Positions 37,370 through 49,244 of a DNA stretch of 64,000 bases are shown here, in pieces. The position numbers were made by a program, and so were the translations under genes. The DNA comes from Armillaria gallica. Lineage: Eukaryota > Basidiomycota > Agaricomycetes > Agaricales > Physalacriaceae. How positions within the stretch are numbered: the first letter of the stretch is position 1; the number at the start of each line of letters is the position of its first letter. The DNA lies in assembly GCA_037576215.1 (NCBI GenBank), contig JBANDB010000017.1, positions 620,001 to 684,000 of the forward strand, written 5' to 3'. The notes under the pieces were generated by a model. It saw only the letters and a program-made list of their open reading frames with translations, ran no database searches and was not told the origin of the DNA.

Positions 37370-38851
37370 ATGTCAAATCCCAGGCAGCGGCTCTATATTG
37401 GCAGTAAGAACCCTTTCTGAGCAGGCTAGGCCAGATACGGACTCTGACATTTTGGCTGAACAGGATTGCCCCCCGACGTGCGTTCTGATGATGTCTCGAA
37501 ATTCTTCGACACCTACGGACGAATTGTGGATTGTCGTGTGATGACTGGTTGGTCCGAGCGAATACGCCACATCTTGTGTTGACGGCCGTCGTTCATAGGG
37601 TTCGGTTTCGTCGAATTCGAGGCTGCCAAGGCAAATTCTGGATGGATACCGCAGTGTGGCGTGTCGCTGACTATTTGCAAGGATGCCGAGGACGCTGTCA
37701 CCCACTGCAACGGCAAGGCCTTCATGGGTGCAAAGTATGTACAATGTTTGCTTCACGATTGTTCCGTACTCATTTCGACTCAGCATCGTCGTGGAATTTG
37801 CCAAAGAAGGCCGGCCTCGTCGCGAACCCTACGAGGACCGGAGCCATGGCTACGGGTATGAAGGCAGACTTCTATCGTGTAAGCTGATTGACCGTTTATT
37901 TACCTAGCAGAAGCACCCGCTCCCGTAGGCCCCCCGGCTTCCGTATTCTCGTTCAAAACGTCGCCCGTGAAGTCAGCTGGCAGGTATGGAAAGTTTTGCA
38001 CAATTTCGTCGTCCTGGCCCTTCCCACGCTTGCCCTCTTGATTGGATATGCGCCGAGGCCTATGGTATTTGCCACTTTTCGTTGTCCGACGTTTTGGGAG
38101 GGCCCTTTGGATTATCGGCTGTTATGCTTTGGCGATGGACCCTGATGTTGTCGTCCCCGCTATATTAGGATCTGAAAGATTTTGGCCGGGATGCTGGTAA
38201 TGTGACATTCGCTGATATCGACCGCGATGTCGTGGGCCAAGGGTAAGCCCTGAGTGCATCTATTGGAACTCAGCTGACTACTCTCCCGCAGTATTCTTGA
38301 ATATCTTACTCGCGAGGACGCGGATCGTGCCATTCGAGACTTGGATGGCAAAGAGCTTCGCGGAAAAATCGTTCGCGTTGCTGATGATAGCGTAAGTGGC
38401 ACGGTTCTTGAATTTTGAAGATCGATATTAAAAACATTGCTAGCGCTCTGGTCCCGATAATTACAGGCGCGACGACCGCCGTGATGACCGGCCTCCCCGA
38501 GAAGACCGTTATCGGGATGACCGCAATTACAGAGACGACCGAAGCTACAGGGACGACCGCAGCTACAGAGATGACCGCGGCGCCTGGGATGATCGTGGCT
38601 ACCGTCGGGACCGCTCAAGATCGCCTCGTCGTGATCACGATGATCGACGACGGTCCCCGCCTCCAAGGAAAGATTATGATGATAGGAGGCCAACAGGGTA
38701 CGATGATTACCGGAGAGTGGGTTATGATGATCGCAGAGTACCTGATTATCCTGAACGCCGTAGGGACGAAAAAAGACGCGACGAGAAGGATGACCGGTAC
38801 GACGACAGACCCCCAAGACAGGCGAACGGTGATGGAGGATGGACTCGTTGA
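37370..38851 (+). CDS. SR-like splicing factor with two RRMs
   Basis: An RNA-binding protein of the SRSF1/4-like group acting in pre-mRNA splicing. RRM1: RLYIGRLPPDVRSDDVSKFF (RNP2), then GFGFVEFEAAKDAEDAV (RNP1) across introns. A short hinge RRPPGF leads to RRM2: RILVQNVAREVSWQDLKDF, AGNVTFADI, ILEYLTREDADRAIRDLDG. The C-terminal tail is rich in Arg and Asp (repeats such as YRDDRSYRDDR) with SRSPRR. Stop at 38849-38851. The intron after EFEAAK (near 37632) has a GC donor (AAG|GCAAAT) with a normal AG acceptor, giving AAK|DAEDAV. The family is sure; orthology to a single yeast gene is not. Confidence 0.85.
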
Positions 38852-39242
38852 GGATCTATAGGTGTCTGGCCGCCCTCACAAGATATTCAGAAAAAACGGA
38901 CGGCATTGTTTCAAACGGTTATCTTTTTTGGTCTTCTGTCCCCCCCAATTGTTCTATATCCGGACCGTGTACTTTTCTGCTGATGGTCTATACTCGTATT
39001 GGTACCGACTACCCTCGATCGTGACACTCGATGGCGTCGGGTGGGTCCGCTGATGGACGTTTTGAGGATGGATTTTTTGTTCTGCCTGTGGGAACTTTCA
39101 ACAATCACGGAGCGCTTAGGTCGAGGCCCCAGGCTTACGGTACAACATCCGAAGTCGAATTCAACAATAAGGCTCACGAGTGCGGATGACGGACCGTGTG
39201 GTAAACGCTTTGTCTATCCAGAGTGGAACGGGTATATATTCG
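38852..39242. other. Convergent intergenic region
   Basis: 3' flanks of the SR-like gene and tubulin cofactor E. No further gene was seen. Confidence 0.4.
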
Positions 39243-41273
39243 CTACGATTCGTTGATGTAAAACACAATGGACGAGCCATGGTCGAATCCCAACCAAGCA
39301 ATGTCCTGCTTGTCGCGGTCGACTCCGAGTTCCACGACGGAGTTATCCCGCATTATCATCCATATGGCAACATCTGCCTTTGTGCCGGTCTTGGTAGCCT
39401 TACACAGCTTTTGCCGCAGGATGTGAAGTGCCATGGACGGCAGTGCTTTGATCTTCACGGGCTGTGTCTCGAGTAGCCGGGCGAGGTCGATGGTTGGGCT
39501 TATGGTTCGATAGGCATTCAGTTCTGCATGTACGTGTTTAGTTAGACAGTTGAGAATGAACGCGTTATGTATACCTATCAGACGTTTACTTAAGCGGTCA
39601 GTCTTGTCCTGAGGTTGGGTTGGTGCCTCTCCAAGTAAACCATGTTCTAAAGAAGTTGATTGCCAAGAATGTAAAGAGTAACACAGCTCACGTACTGGCT
39701 CGAAGATTATTCCATTGAGGATGCTTTCTGATGAGCTCTCCCTCGGAGCCTACGTCATTGTGCGAAATGTGCGACAAGTAGAAAAGCTCGCAATCAGTCC
39801 GTTCCTTGAGGGATATCTATAGTGGGCGTCAGAGTAAAAATTCCCACCGACTTCCGTCCTCGCCGAACGTGCTTACCGCCGTTGCATCCAAAGCCACGAG
39901 AGAAGGGATCTTTGCGATAATGAATTGACGGGAGTACCTTGCCTGATCAGTTTCTGTTGGAGGGAGGGGATCAATAAACATTGTCTCCGTCCTCGCCGTT
40001 ACGCGGACCTTGGACGAGCGGGTTACCGCGTATGTACAGAGTTTCCATACCGGGACACCAAGCCGCAAGCGCGTCAATATCTCGCCATGACCCAAGTCCG
40101 TTTGCAGACAATGAAACAGATCTGATCGCTGGTAATCGAGATTGACGCTCGGTAGGAAACGGAATTTCCTTGATGTCATTCGAAGTTAGGATGATGGTGG
40201 TCAATCTGCCAACCAAAATAGAGTAAGCGAGGCCAAGGGGTGGACGGAGAAATGTGGGAATGCTTACGAAGTGCATGAATGGCCAAGGCATTCCATGATA
40301 TGGATCCAGTCGCTTAATGAATTGCTATCTAGATTGATACTCTGTATTGTAACCGTTGGATAAACAGTGTCCAGACCCTCGGAGAGACGCATGAGATGAT
40401 TATAGCCCATCTCAACCTGTTGGAGCTTCGGCATGAAGCGGACGATCTCGAGCATTTCATCCCAGGATGTGAGCGTGTCATTCAGTTGGAGATCTGTCAC
40501 TCTCATGAATGCTGACGACATTTTGGAGGTATCGCTAGGGCTGGCAAGCCGGTTTCGACTGAAATAACGTATTGTCGTAAGATGCACGAGTCACAGCAGT
40601 GGGAATGAAACTTACTTCAAAACCAGCCTTGTGAGCCCCGGAAGCTCTGCAATAATGCTGGCAACCACACCCCAAGAGGGAACAAGGCTCATCGAAAGAT
40701 CTAGTCCGCGCACGTCTGCCCGATACCTGTGTTAAACAATGTTTCGTGTATCTGAGATTGAGCTTACTGGGGCAAGTCTTCTTGATGGCGCCGCCGGGCT
40801 CGTCACCTTTGCAGACAAGTTCGTTGTCGAGGCTGATTTCCCGGAGTCTCTCCAGGTTCGAGAACTTTTGCCTAATTTTATCGAGATTTACAGCTTCTAT
40901 CTCGATAGCCCCGCACGATGAACCAAGAACTACTTTCTCCGTGGATTCGGACCCGTGTGGGAGCTCGATATACTTGGACTGCAGTGCCTCCAGGAAAGAT
41001 CGCCCGTATGATACGTTTGATGGGCGGATGAACGAGCCAGAGTTGGGTATCCTTACTGGGGTTTAATATAGAGATGCGCCTGGGGAGCACATAACCTTAC
41101 CGACAGGAGAAATATCGCGTTCCATCTCTGACACCGTCGTGTTTTCCGCGCTCGGGATTATCCCATTCGACGCCCAGCCATGTCCCTGTTGTCCCACGGA
41201 CAGGTCCGACAAAACGGATGCTTCCTATGTGTCCGGAGAGGCTGATACGGGCGCCTATTGGAGGTAAGTCCAT
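39243..41273 (-). CDS. TBCE: Tubulin-folding cofactor E
   Basis: A chaperone that, with cofactors C and D, assembles alpha/beta-tubulin dimers. The ATG at 41273 (MDLPPIGARISLSGHIG) begins a CAP-Gly domain (IRFVGPVRGTTGTWLGVEWD, ERGKHDG). A leucine-rich repeat region follows through the middle exons (TDLQLNDTLTSWDEMLEIV, LPAIRSVSLSANGLGSWRDI, METLYIRGNPL). The C-terminal ubiquitin-like domain is clear (MALHILRQKLCKATK, DIAWLGFDHGSSIVFYI), ending at 39243. Domain order and length, about 500-550 residues, match the family. Intron joints in the LRR region were not all resolved by eye. Confidence 0.88.
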
Positions 41274-41834
41274 GGCGTCGAGGGTCAAGTACAAATTTGG
41301 TGTTTGTGAAGCTTGGTCCGGAAATGCGGCCCGTAAGCCGGAATCAACAAACGATTGTTTTTTCCGACGATGATGGTTTTGTATGCTTGGTTGTTCCCAG
41401 CTGCATTGCATACTTCCTTACTTAGTAGCAGTGGGCGATCGAACTCCTTTAAGTTAGTGCTAGTTGTTTTCAATTCATCGAAGACAACTTCAAGTTGACA
41501 GGAAGTATCATCTAGACTCTACACATACTTAGTCTGTTCTTCTCAGCTATCTGAAGGATGTAACAATAGCTCTACCGTATTTTCGGATGGTGATGAACTA
41601 CAACCAAACCGCTTGCTGAGAATCCTTTTGGTCAAATGACCTAGGCACATACCCAAATCATTTGTCTTCAAATTCATATTCGAAGTCACACAAAGGTAGA
41701 AGCAACCAAAAAAATACGATGATTATAGGTCTGGAACACGGGTTTGGGGTGATTACTAACTGCAAGACAGACGCAGATGAAGGTGGAAGACGGCCACTGG
41801 TAAATTCTCGTAAAGATTAAAGTATTATAAAGTA
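41274..41834. other. Intergenic region
   Basis: Inferred TBCE promoter plus the 3' flank of the Nudix gene. A small direct repeat ataaagtatta occurs near 41825. No gene was seen. Confidence 0.4.
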
Positions 41835-43085
41835 TTACACATTACAGTTTCTCCTACAGTTTGGATGATTGTTCAAAGGCATTGATTCAATCTCGGTGAA
41901 GATATCAAAATTTCGCTGAAGGACTATTCCAGTGGTCAACTAAGGAGGAAATAAGCGTCACGACCTAGTATGGATAAAAAGGCAAAAATACTTACTCCTC
42001 CTTTCATAAATCGACAGACTGCACGATGCAGACGTCCCTTTGACCCTCCACGCGTCTCGTCTCCTTCATACGTGAGTATTCCCTCCGTTCCACCGGGAAC
42101 GAAAGATCCCTCAAGTCTCCTAGGATTCATAGCCATCCTGCCAAATAGTCCCCGCGAAAGCTGCGCGACCCTATCCCTCTGTTCAGGCAAATTCCTGTTT
42201 CCCCGCAGGATACTCGCCAGAGTATACAAGATATAGAACTGCGGAGGCATAAAAATGATCTTTCCCTCGTTGAACTCGGCCAATGCGTCATCTGGATGTA
42301 TGAAACGTGCTGAAACGACTTCCTGTCCCCCATCTGAATAGGATAAGCAGAGAAGAGGACGGCGAACAGAATACTCACCTGGCTTCGGATTTGTTCCTGC
42401 TTGTGCCCGGAGGAGAAACCAGAAGACGATGAAGCGCCCGAGTCTAGAAACGCGACGTAGAAGCGGGCGTGGAAACGTCTGTCACAGTAGGTCCACGTTT
42501 GAGTCTAACCACATACAGAGATCCTTCAACGCCACTCACCGGGGTGCATCAATAGGCGTAATCCACTCCGTGAAGGGAAGCAGGACGTCGGAGTCTGTAC
42601 GCACCGAGAGCTGGTTCTCGTCGAGGAATGTCTGGAAGAGGAGTTTCTGGGAATGGATCTCGTGGCGCGCTGCTTCGAGGACGGGACCCGTTGGAAGGGA
42701 CGAGCCTGTGACGCCAACCAGCAGACCAGATTCTTCAAAGGTTTCCCGGATCGCCGTCATGGGTAATGAGGTGTCCTGCTTTTGGTCGTAGTTTCCCCCG
42801 GGAAGACCTGGTGATAACATGTCACGATTCTGTTGGACCATAGCAGATAGCAGCTGGACTTACATGTACGCCTGCAAACGTACTAGCCTTGGGGTTCCGA
42901 TGGACAAGCAGCACTTCATTTCGCTTATTGATAATGACCAGACTAGCGGAGGGTCGTGGCACAACAGGCTGAGAAGAGGACATGGTACCGGACGACGAGC
43001 AGCGACGAGAAATCCAGAGAGCTCGCAGAGATTCGCAACGAAGCCAAGGACGAGAAGCAGACTGCCGCAAGCCACGAATAATCAT
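41835..43085 (-). CDS. Nudix hydrolase, NUDT19-like
   Basis: Hydrolyses nucleoside-diphosphate-linked substrates; NUDT19-type enzymes act on acyl-CoA. A start at 43085 gives an Arg-rich leader lacking clear acidic runs (MIIRGLRQSASRPWLRCESL, then SRRCSSSG), suggesting mitochondrial or peroxisomal targeting; 42983 (MSSSQPVVPRPSAS) is the alternative. Then SLVIINKRNEVLLVHR, and, after an intron, VFPGGNYD and the Nudix helix AIRETFEESGLL with an insertion typical of this subfamily. The C-terminal exons give IFMPPQFYILYTL, GILTYEGDETRGG, CRFMKGG|LTTGIVLQRNFDIFTEI. Choosing the second acceptor (56-nt intron) restores the family's usual end, with stop at 41835. Confidence 0.85.
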
Positions 43086-43356
43086 CCCGGCGTCTTATGC
43101 CTTGAGTCTAGTGATCCCTCATAAGATGCAGTCGGCAGTGGGGAAAGGAAGTCACCGGTCCGGCTGGCATCTTGAACGTATTAATAAATCATTCAATTTT
43201 GAGCGTTGGATCCACGGCAACAATTTCCAGTACAATAATGATAGTATTATGTGCTACATGATAGTGATGTGCAAGTGACAGCCCGATAGCAAGAAAGTTA
43301 TACAAGAAACTACTCGCTCTGTATTCTGGAACAAGCGGAAGGACGGTCACATTCCT

Positions 43357-45307
43357 TCAGGGACGCGGTAATTTCTTCACTGCGTCTTTCCAATTCTGCA
43401 AACGGATCAGGCGGGCATCGCATCACGGACTAAGCATACTCACGCTATGCTCCAACGTTCTGAAATCTTCGACATTAGCAATAGATAGCATATATCTCCC
43501 CACCTTCTCCAGCTCTCGATCCCTCATGGCCTCTGGTGTATGGGCATTCTTGAACGCATGGATCTTGAGGCCCTGACCAGGATTGAGAGCAAAATTACGA
43601 CTCTAACGGAGTATAGGTTAGTCGGATAGCGTTAACGCTGCAGAGCAGGAAGACCTACAAGATCGTCTATGTGTATAGTATTACGAGCGCCACTAAGCAT
43701 TCGGACAGAACTTGGTGAGAGGATATTGGTGGACATACACGGCCACTTACAACTCGGGTATAAGATTCCATATGATCTGCAGCGGCTTGACAGAATGCTG
43801 CCATGGCTTGTTGTCGCGTTGACTAAAGACAGTGAACATGCTCGTTTTATCTAGCACTGTTAGAGGTCAGTGGAACACAGGAAAGTCTTGCAAGCGAGTA
43901 GTCTTACCGAACGAGATCTATGCATATGTTAAGAAGACAGAATCAGGCTTCTGAGAACGCATGCATACCTGATAATTGCGGCTACCTCCAACCATGCCCA
44001 ATTCTACCAATTTAGTCTCCAGCCAAATCCAGCTCGTCTGGGACCTGAAAGCAGGTTGATAAATGCATATAATACGGCCGCTGCAGGGGCAGGTACATCC
44101 CCAGTGTCAAGAAACGAAATCTTGGCACGTTTCGTTAAAGATACTTCAGTGGGCTGATTCTGCACCCTGGGGAGCCAACGAAAAATTATCCCGGTCTTCT
44201 ATGGAAATAATTCCCGGGGCAAGGAAGGCCTGCCTATAATGAAACCAGCCAAGAGCCCATTCACATCGATTGGAAAGATGCACCCGCCTCTGCCGCGAAG
44301 ACAAAACTGAGTACGACATACCATATACAAACTGAAATCGCGCGTGAGAGTATGCTGGCAAATATCGGGGACGAACGCACTGTCATAAAACGGATAGATC
44401 GCCTCCAAGAACTCATGCAGACCAGGACGCGCGCATTCAGCTGGTGGTAGGCTTCCAGACGTCAAAGGCTTCGTATCCAAGATCGCTAGCAGACACCTCG
44501 TCTCAAGTATCACGAATATAGTCAAAGAAAACCGCACTATAGTCGATATCCAATACCAACAGCTTCTTGCCTGGGCGAACCGGATGGATGATATTGATAT
44601 TCGTCTTGGACGTGTACTCCTTCACCTTGCGAGCGTTTCGTGGATCGGTGAGGTACCGGCCCCTAGCCGTGACGTCCATCAACAAGTCGAGGTCCAAATC
44701 GTTGATGATGTATGCGAAGCCTTCCAACGCTACAGGCATCAACGATCAGAAAAGAGTACTTCTTCGCACCGCATATCGCGTACCCGACGGATCCTTAATC
44801 TCATCCCCTTCAGGCGTCCCGACGAGCGAAAATTTCTTCCCCGACGCCAGCTTCAAATCGGCGCTGTAACCTCCAATGAATCACAGAACCAATAACGTCC
44901 CGCCGTTGAGCACGTACATTCGCACCTGATCTGGTGGCAGCTTGCCTTTGACGAGGCCTAGGACCTTCTGGCGCTCGGGCGGGACATGGGTCTGGCTGTG
45001 AAGGTAGCCTTTGAGGTCGTACACGCTGTTAGGCAAGCATCATTAGTTTGACGACGATAGCGCCGGGCGAGTAACCAACGTATCGGTATCTGCGATGTCC
45101 AGCGAAAAAGAACGCCCAGACCAAGTGAACTGTAGCGATATCCACGTCTCGACGATGCCAGATCCATTCTGTCGTTGCGGACGGTCAGTGGGGCCTGAAT
45201 GTGGGCACTTAGAACATGAGCTGTCCTACCTCGACCACGGGTTCATCGCGTCCCGTCACCTCCATGCCGATTGCTGGCGCTGACGCTGCGTCTAGCGACG
45301 AGGTCAT
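43357..45307 (-). CDS. UBLCP1: Ubiquitin-like domain CTD phosphatase
   Basis: A HAD-type phosphatase with an N-terminal ubiquitin-like domain; in animals it binds and dephosphorylates the 26S proteasome in the nucleus. The start at 45307 (MTSSLDAASAP). The UBL part includes LDIADTDTLVYDLKGYLH, VPPERQKVLGLVKGKLPPD. The catalytic DxDxT is assembled over an intron: LLVLDIDY|TILDTKPL. Further motifs are RPGLHEFLEAIYPFYD, SQTSWIWLETKLVELGM, LDKTSMFTVFS, KPLQIIWNLIPE, and the C-terminal LEHS|NWKDAVKKLPRP with stop at 43357. A 10-nt microexon (44322-44331) and a 277-nt intron (44045-44321) lie between PFYD and SQTSW. Both are needed to read the conserved YDICIWSQTSW. Confidence 0.88.
44322..44331 (-). 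other. 10-nt microexon of UBLCP1
   Basis: TTTGTATATG between an acceptor (gatttcag) and a donor (gtatgt). It supplies most of I-C-I-W in the conserved YDICIWSQTSW segment and is followed by a 277-nt intron, about five times the local norm. Confidence 0.65.
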
Positions 45308-46864
45308 AATGATGGTGTAAGAGAAGGAGAAACAAGCAAAACAAACACGTTTCGGCGCGTTAGTGCTGTAGAGCCGGGCCGGTTCCGGCGAGATGCTCAT
45401 GTTGTGGTTTCTTTCACCAATAATGGCTGTCTTATTCCCTTCCTATTTTCACCGTCATTCCTGGGGGATGCACGAAGGGACAACAGGCTACCGTTCACCG
45501 CTGTGATCACCGTAATTTAATGGAGCGAGGCGCACTCTGCGGGGAAATACAGGTTTACGTCTCAAGATTTGCGCAGACGTAAATCTCAAAGTGTGGTCAA
45601 GAATACGTTCCAACGGAACCGTTGACGACAGATACAAGTGAAGGAAGCCCATTCTTTCTTGGTGAGTATTGCCGACTTTCTGTCTATACTGGTTCTAATC
45701 ATCTGTTTCTAGTCACCATACCGGGCTACTTTCGTGTGTCTTTTCTCGTCTTTAGTCGACCGGTTCTTTGCTAGCACTACCCTGGCTATACACGACCTTC
45801 CTTCCCGCTTCCACAAGGACCTTTGGCAAGCCTGGATGTTCAAGTTAGAAGAGGCCAAGCTACCTATTGACGAGGATCATGATGTCTCCTTGTAAGCTTG
45901 GCTAACCATGGCGTCAAAACATATTACCCATGCCCTTCGGTTCCGGATTGACGAGCGTTCGTTGGTGTACTTTGCATCTTTCTTCACGCTCTTGGATTTT
46001 TTGGTTGAAGAGGAATCTGATTTTCGGATGTATAAAGTAAGGAGCCCAGCACAGACGCCTATTATTGGCCACGATCATCACCCGGCAACTCGGACGATAC
46101 ATCTGTTTTTCATCGTCATTACTGGGGCACAGTAATCTATGGTTGTCATAGGATCTTTCGCTTACAAGTGGCCGGCCTAATGGATCTCTGTTGCGGTCTC
46201 TAGTTAGCCATACTATACTAAGCACGTTGGCATTCCACTGGATGTTCTGTATCGCCATCTACTTCACAAAATCATGCCCGTTGATACCATGGCGCAGCTC
46301 AGACCATCTTAACCGACGACGCCGGCCTGGACGTGTTCGCCGATTTGACAGACGAGCTCGACGATTCTCGCTCCAGCCGCTTTTCTGGATCAGAACGTTG
46401 GATGTTATCGTGACTGACTGTTGGAAGTTAGTCGCAGGATTGAATAACTAGATGACGTCCAATCCAGTCCTAGGAAAACGTCACGTACATCGCGTGCAGC
46501 AACAGGGGTTTGCCCAACGCGATCAGGAAGCTGAGTAAAATATCATCATTACCTTCTTGGTTGCTCTTGCCTTTGTTCGACCGTCAAGACCGAATTAACC
46601 GTCGGCTATCTCTGCTTTTATTGGCATCCGTCGTTCTCTTGGCAGCGTCTCAGCGGTCTCTTGACACCACTAGGCCCGTTGAACAATTCATGGACACCAA
46701 ATGATCATCAGCCAGGTTGACTCGATGATATTGGCTCCCATGTACTGTCCTATATAAACTCGTCGAATGGGACTCTTTCACTCTCAGAGCTGGTCTCTAC
46801 ACTACTATTCACTCAATCTTCATAAGCCTGGTGCTTAATCTAATACAACATACTACCATCCACC
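45308..46864. other. Intergenic region with one orphan exon-like stretch
   Basis: 1.5 kb without a complete gene. At about 45713-45891 (+), after a good tttctag acceptor, an open stretch reads SPYRATFVCLFSSLVDRFF, HDLPSRFHKDLWQAWMFKLE and EEAKLPIDEDHDVSL before a stop. It looks coding, but no upstream exon was found. A TATATAA box at 46751-46757 belongs to the next small gene. Confidence 0.35.
46751..46757 (+). promoter_or_regulatory. TATA box before small secreted ORF
   Basis: TATATAA, 108 nt upstream of the ATG at 46865, in a pyrimidine-rich upstream context typical of fungal core promoters. Confidence 0.45.
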
Positions 46865-47233
46865 ATGCGCCTTTCCTCTGCTCGCTCGTTCTGTGTCATT
46901 TGGACGCTCTATTTTTGCTGGCTGAATGCCGGTCAGTGTTCCTTCCTTCATGAAGGGAACTGTGTTTTCATTTTGTTTAGACCACTCAGGTTGGGGGGAG
47001 CTATAGGAGCTCTGGAAGAAGTTTTGACAGGACTGGGAATCGAGTCACCCGCACAACAATGTCCGTCCAGTCCGTCAACGTCAGGCCAAGGCCTCGTCCG
47101 TCGAGGAAAACATATTGTCAATAGTCAAGGCTCTGGTGAGGCTGGAGGCGGACGCGTTGGAGGCTCTGGGTCAAGTGGAGGCGGGCATATGACGACACTA
47201 TTCATGGTTCTACGAAGCCTGGAGGCAGGATGA
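46865..47233 (+). CDS. Possible small secreted glycine-rich protein
   Basis: Up to 122 residues. It begins with a plausible signal peptide (MRLSSARSFCVIWTLYFCWL|NAG) and ends in a Gly/Ser-rich tail (GEAGGGRVGGSGSSGGG). A GT...TTTAG segment of 45 nt (46936-46980) could be an in-frame intron, giving a shorter form whose NAGQ joins PLRLGG. No family was recognised. Support comes from the TATA box, the signal peptide and the lack of an overlapping gene. It could be an effector-like small secreted protein or a chance frame. Confidence 0.35.
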   Translation: MRLSSARSFCVIWTLYFCWLNAGQCSFLHEGNCVFILFRPLRLGGAIGALEEVLTGLGIESPAQQCPSSPSTSGQGLVRRGKHIVNSQGSGEAGGGRVGGSGSSGGGHMTTLFMVLRSLEAG

Positions 47234-47779
47234 AGTACAAGCACATGCACGAGGAAAGGCCGGAGACAGAAGACGAGGGTTTGAGCTAAATTCCTACTTT
47301 ATATCGGTCCACCGCACTCCCTTGTCATTCGTTATAATACTCATTAGTACCATATGACTATAGCGATGCATTTGTCACTTGTCTTTTCTTCGCAGTGAGC
47401 AAGGGTTTCATACACATCTCTCGTCGACGTTCTCGTAACACACAAGGTGTACGGATTTCTTTGTTGCTTTCCCAAGCGCCAGAGGATTACTTTCAGGTAT
47501 ATCAGCGAAAATCATCACGCATCTGGGGCATCGACCACTGGGAACAACACTCGAGGTGAAGATGATAGCTTCTATTGATTCCTGATAGTCGACAACAGAA
47601 AGATTAGAGCTAGGAGAAGGAGGCTGAGGGAAATAACAACTGATCGCGTTCAACGAACGACCAGAAAACGCGCCGAAAGTAGACGAAGTGCGCTGTCTTG
47701 AGTTGTCCAGCGAATGATGGCAGCATGATACGGTGTTATTACAAGTGATGCGAGAAAACAATGGAATGAAAAGTAATCT
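47234..47779. other. Convergent intergenic region
   Basis: Between the small ORF and the 3' end of CSN8. Antisense open frames show no family features. Confidence 0.4.
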
Positions 47780-48874
47780 TTACATGGTCTCCACTTGGGC
47801 GACACTATCTGCGATGAAACCAAATGCAGCCAAAGACGAAGATGCTAGGGATAAAACGTTGGTTTTGAATGCAAGAGAAGATATTGAAAACATACAAGAC
47901 AAAGAAGCACCAAGGGGGGTGGAGGGAGCGGTCGGACTTAAAACTTGTGTCGAAGCGTCGTACCTCCAGTGATTGCTTTCGGCAGCTAGAGAGACGGTTA
48001 GATTACTCAAAAAGGTAGGAATCCAGTGCATGCGGACCTGCAAGGAGACGATCCGAAGTCAGCCCCAGATAGGTCTGAGCGAGCGCCAGTGGTAGAGCAG
48101 TGTACGCCTTGGACAACAGCCTGAATGTTCTCTCCCGGAATGATTCTACAACGACACAGCATCAGCCTCTGCCACACAATACTCATACAACGATACACAC
48201 CAGTAAACGTCTGCACCATCTCTGAAAGCACGATAGGGAACTGTGGGTCTGGGGTGTTTCCTGTATCTTTCGCCATGTTGTACAGTGCCTCGGCACGCGC
48301 ATATACCTCTCCATGTTTCCTCTCCATAGAGGATTCTAGAAGTGCTGCCAACGCGGTAGAAATCGGAAGCTTCTGGAGCCGTGGATGCATGCGTGTCAAC
48401 GCGAAACGAGCCGCTGGTCTTTCAAAGGTCAGATACCCCGGAGGCAACTATGGGTACTAGCACTCACAGGTCATCGGTTATCAGATAGCCCAGAGCAAGA
48501 GGCGCGACGACGAGCAGTCTCGACACGGGGCTCTCGTCGTCTCCCTTTGGAGCACGCGATGATCAGTCTGAAATCTTGTGGATCGTCGCGAATTCACTCA
48601 CCCACACATCAGCATTTTCTGCAACAGAGATAAGTTCGTGCCACTGTTTTTCTGACGCCAGAGAAGCTATCTTCTGAAAGGCTTGTTGAAAGACGTCCTG
48701 CGGGGGTGGTGGGCGTGATGCTGATTGCTGCTGTTGCGCAGGTTCTGGGACGGTCTCGGTCGAGGAGCTCGTTGTTTGTGCATTGGCATTGGCATTTGCT
48801 GACGCTTCTTCACGCGCAGCGTCCTGTATTTCAATATCGGTAGTAGGTGGAGGGGTAGGAGGTCCGTTGGCCAT
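47780..48874 (-). CDS. CSN8: COP9 signalosome subunit 8
   Basis: A PCI-domain subunit (CSN8/PSMD8/eIF3k family) of the complex that removes Nedd8 from cullins. The start at 48874 (MANGPPTPPPTTDIE) leads a disordered Asn/Ala/Gln-rich stretch. Then AFQKIASLASEKQWHELISV, LALGYLITDDL, RPAARFALTRMHP, and the diagnostic KTFRLLSKAYTALPLALAQ and TYLGL, followed by WRYDASTQVLSPT and the C-terminal helix LAAFGFIADSVAQVE, stop at 47780. Introns join all pieces in frame. The length is close to 270 residues; the family usually has 200-250. Confidence 0.8.
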
Positions 48875-49244
48875 GATGGTGAAGAAGATCAATGTCAATG
48901 TGGCGCGATATTCCCACGGTATACAAACGAGGAAAGGCAAATAAAGATTTGTACTACTTAGTTATCGGATAAATCAAGACGACAGCGAGGTTTGTTACAT
49001 GAGGACTATGGACGAACCGAAAGCATTGTTAAACAAATTTATACACATGCCGATGATACCACAGAGAAAAGAAAGGGTCATAAGATACAAATATCGTTGC
49101 AAGGATGAATAACATTAAGCAATTAGTTGGTAAAGATGCGAATGCGTCGAAGAGGATTGGTATCAGTACAAATATCAATGAGTTTTAAGTTGCGTGAAAA
49201 GCTTGTTGCAGATTCCTTTACGTGAGTCGTCGTGAGGCGTAAGA
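48875..49244. other. Intergenic region
   Basis: CSN8 promoter region and the 3' flank of the carboxylesterase. Nothing specific was seen. Confidence 0.4.

Noticed and set aside
38415..38861. Met/Thr/Ile-rich 148-codon frame
   Set aside because: It is the shifted reading of the Arg/Asp repeat tail of the SR-like protein.
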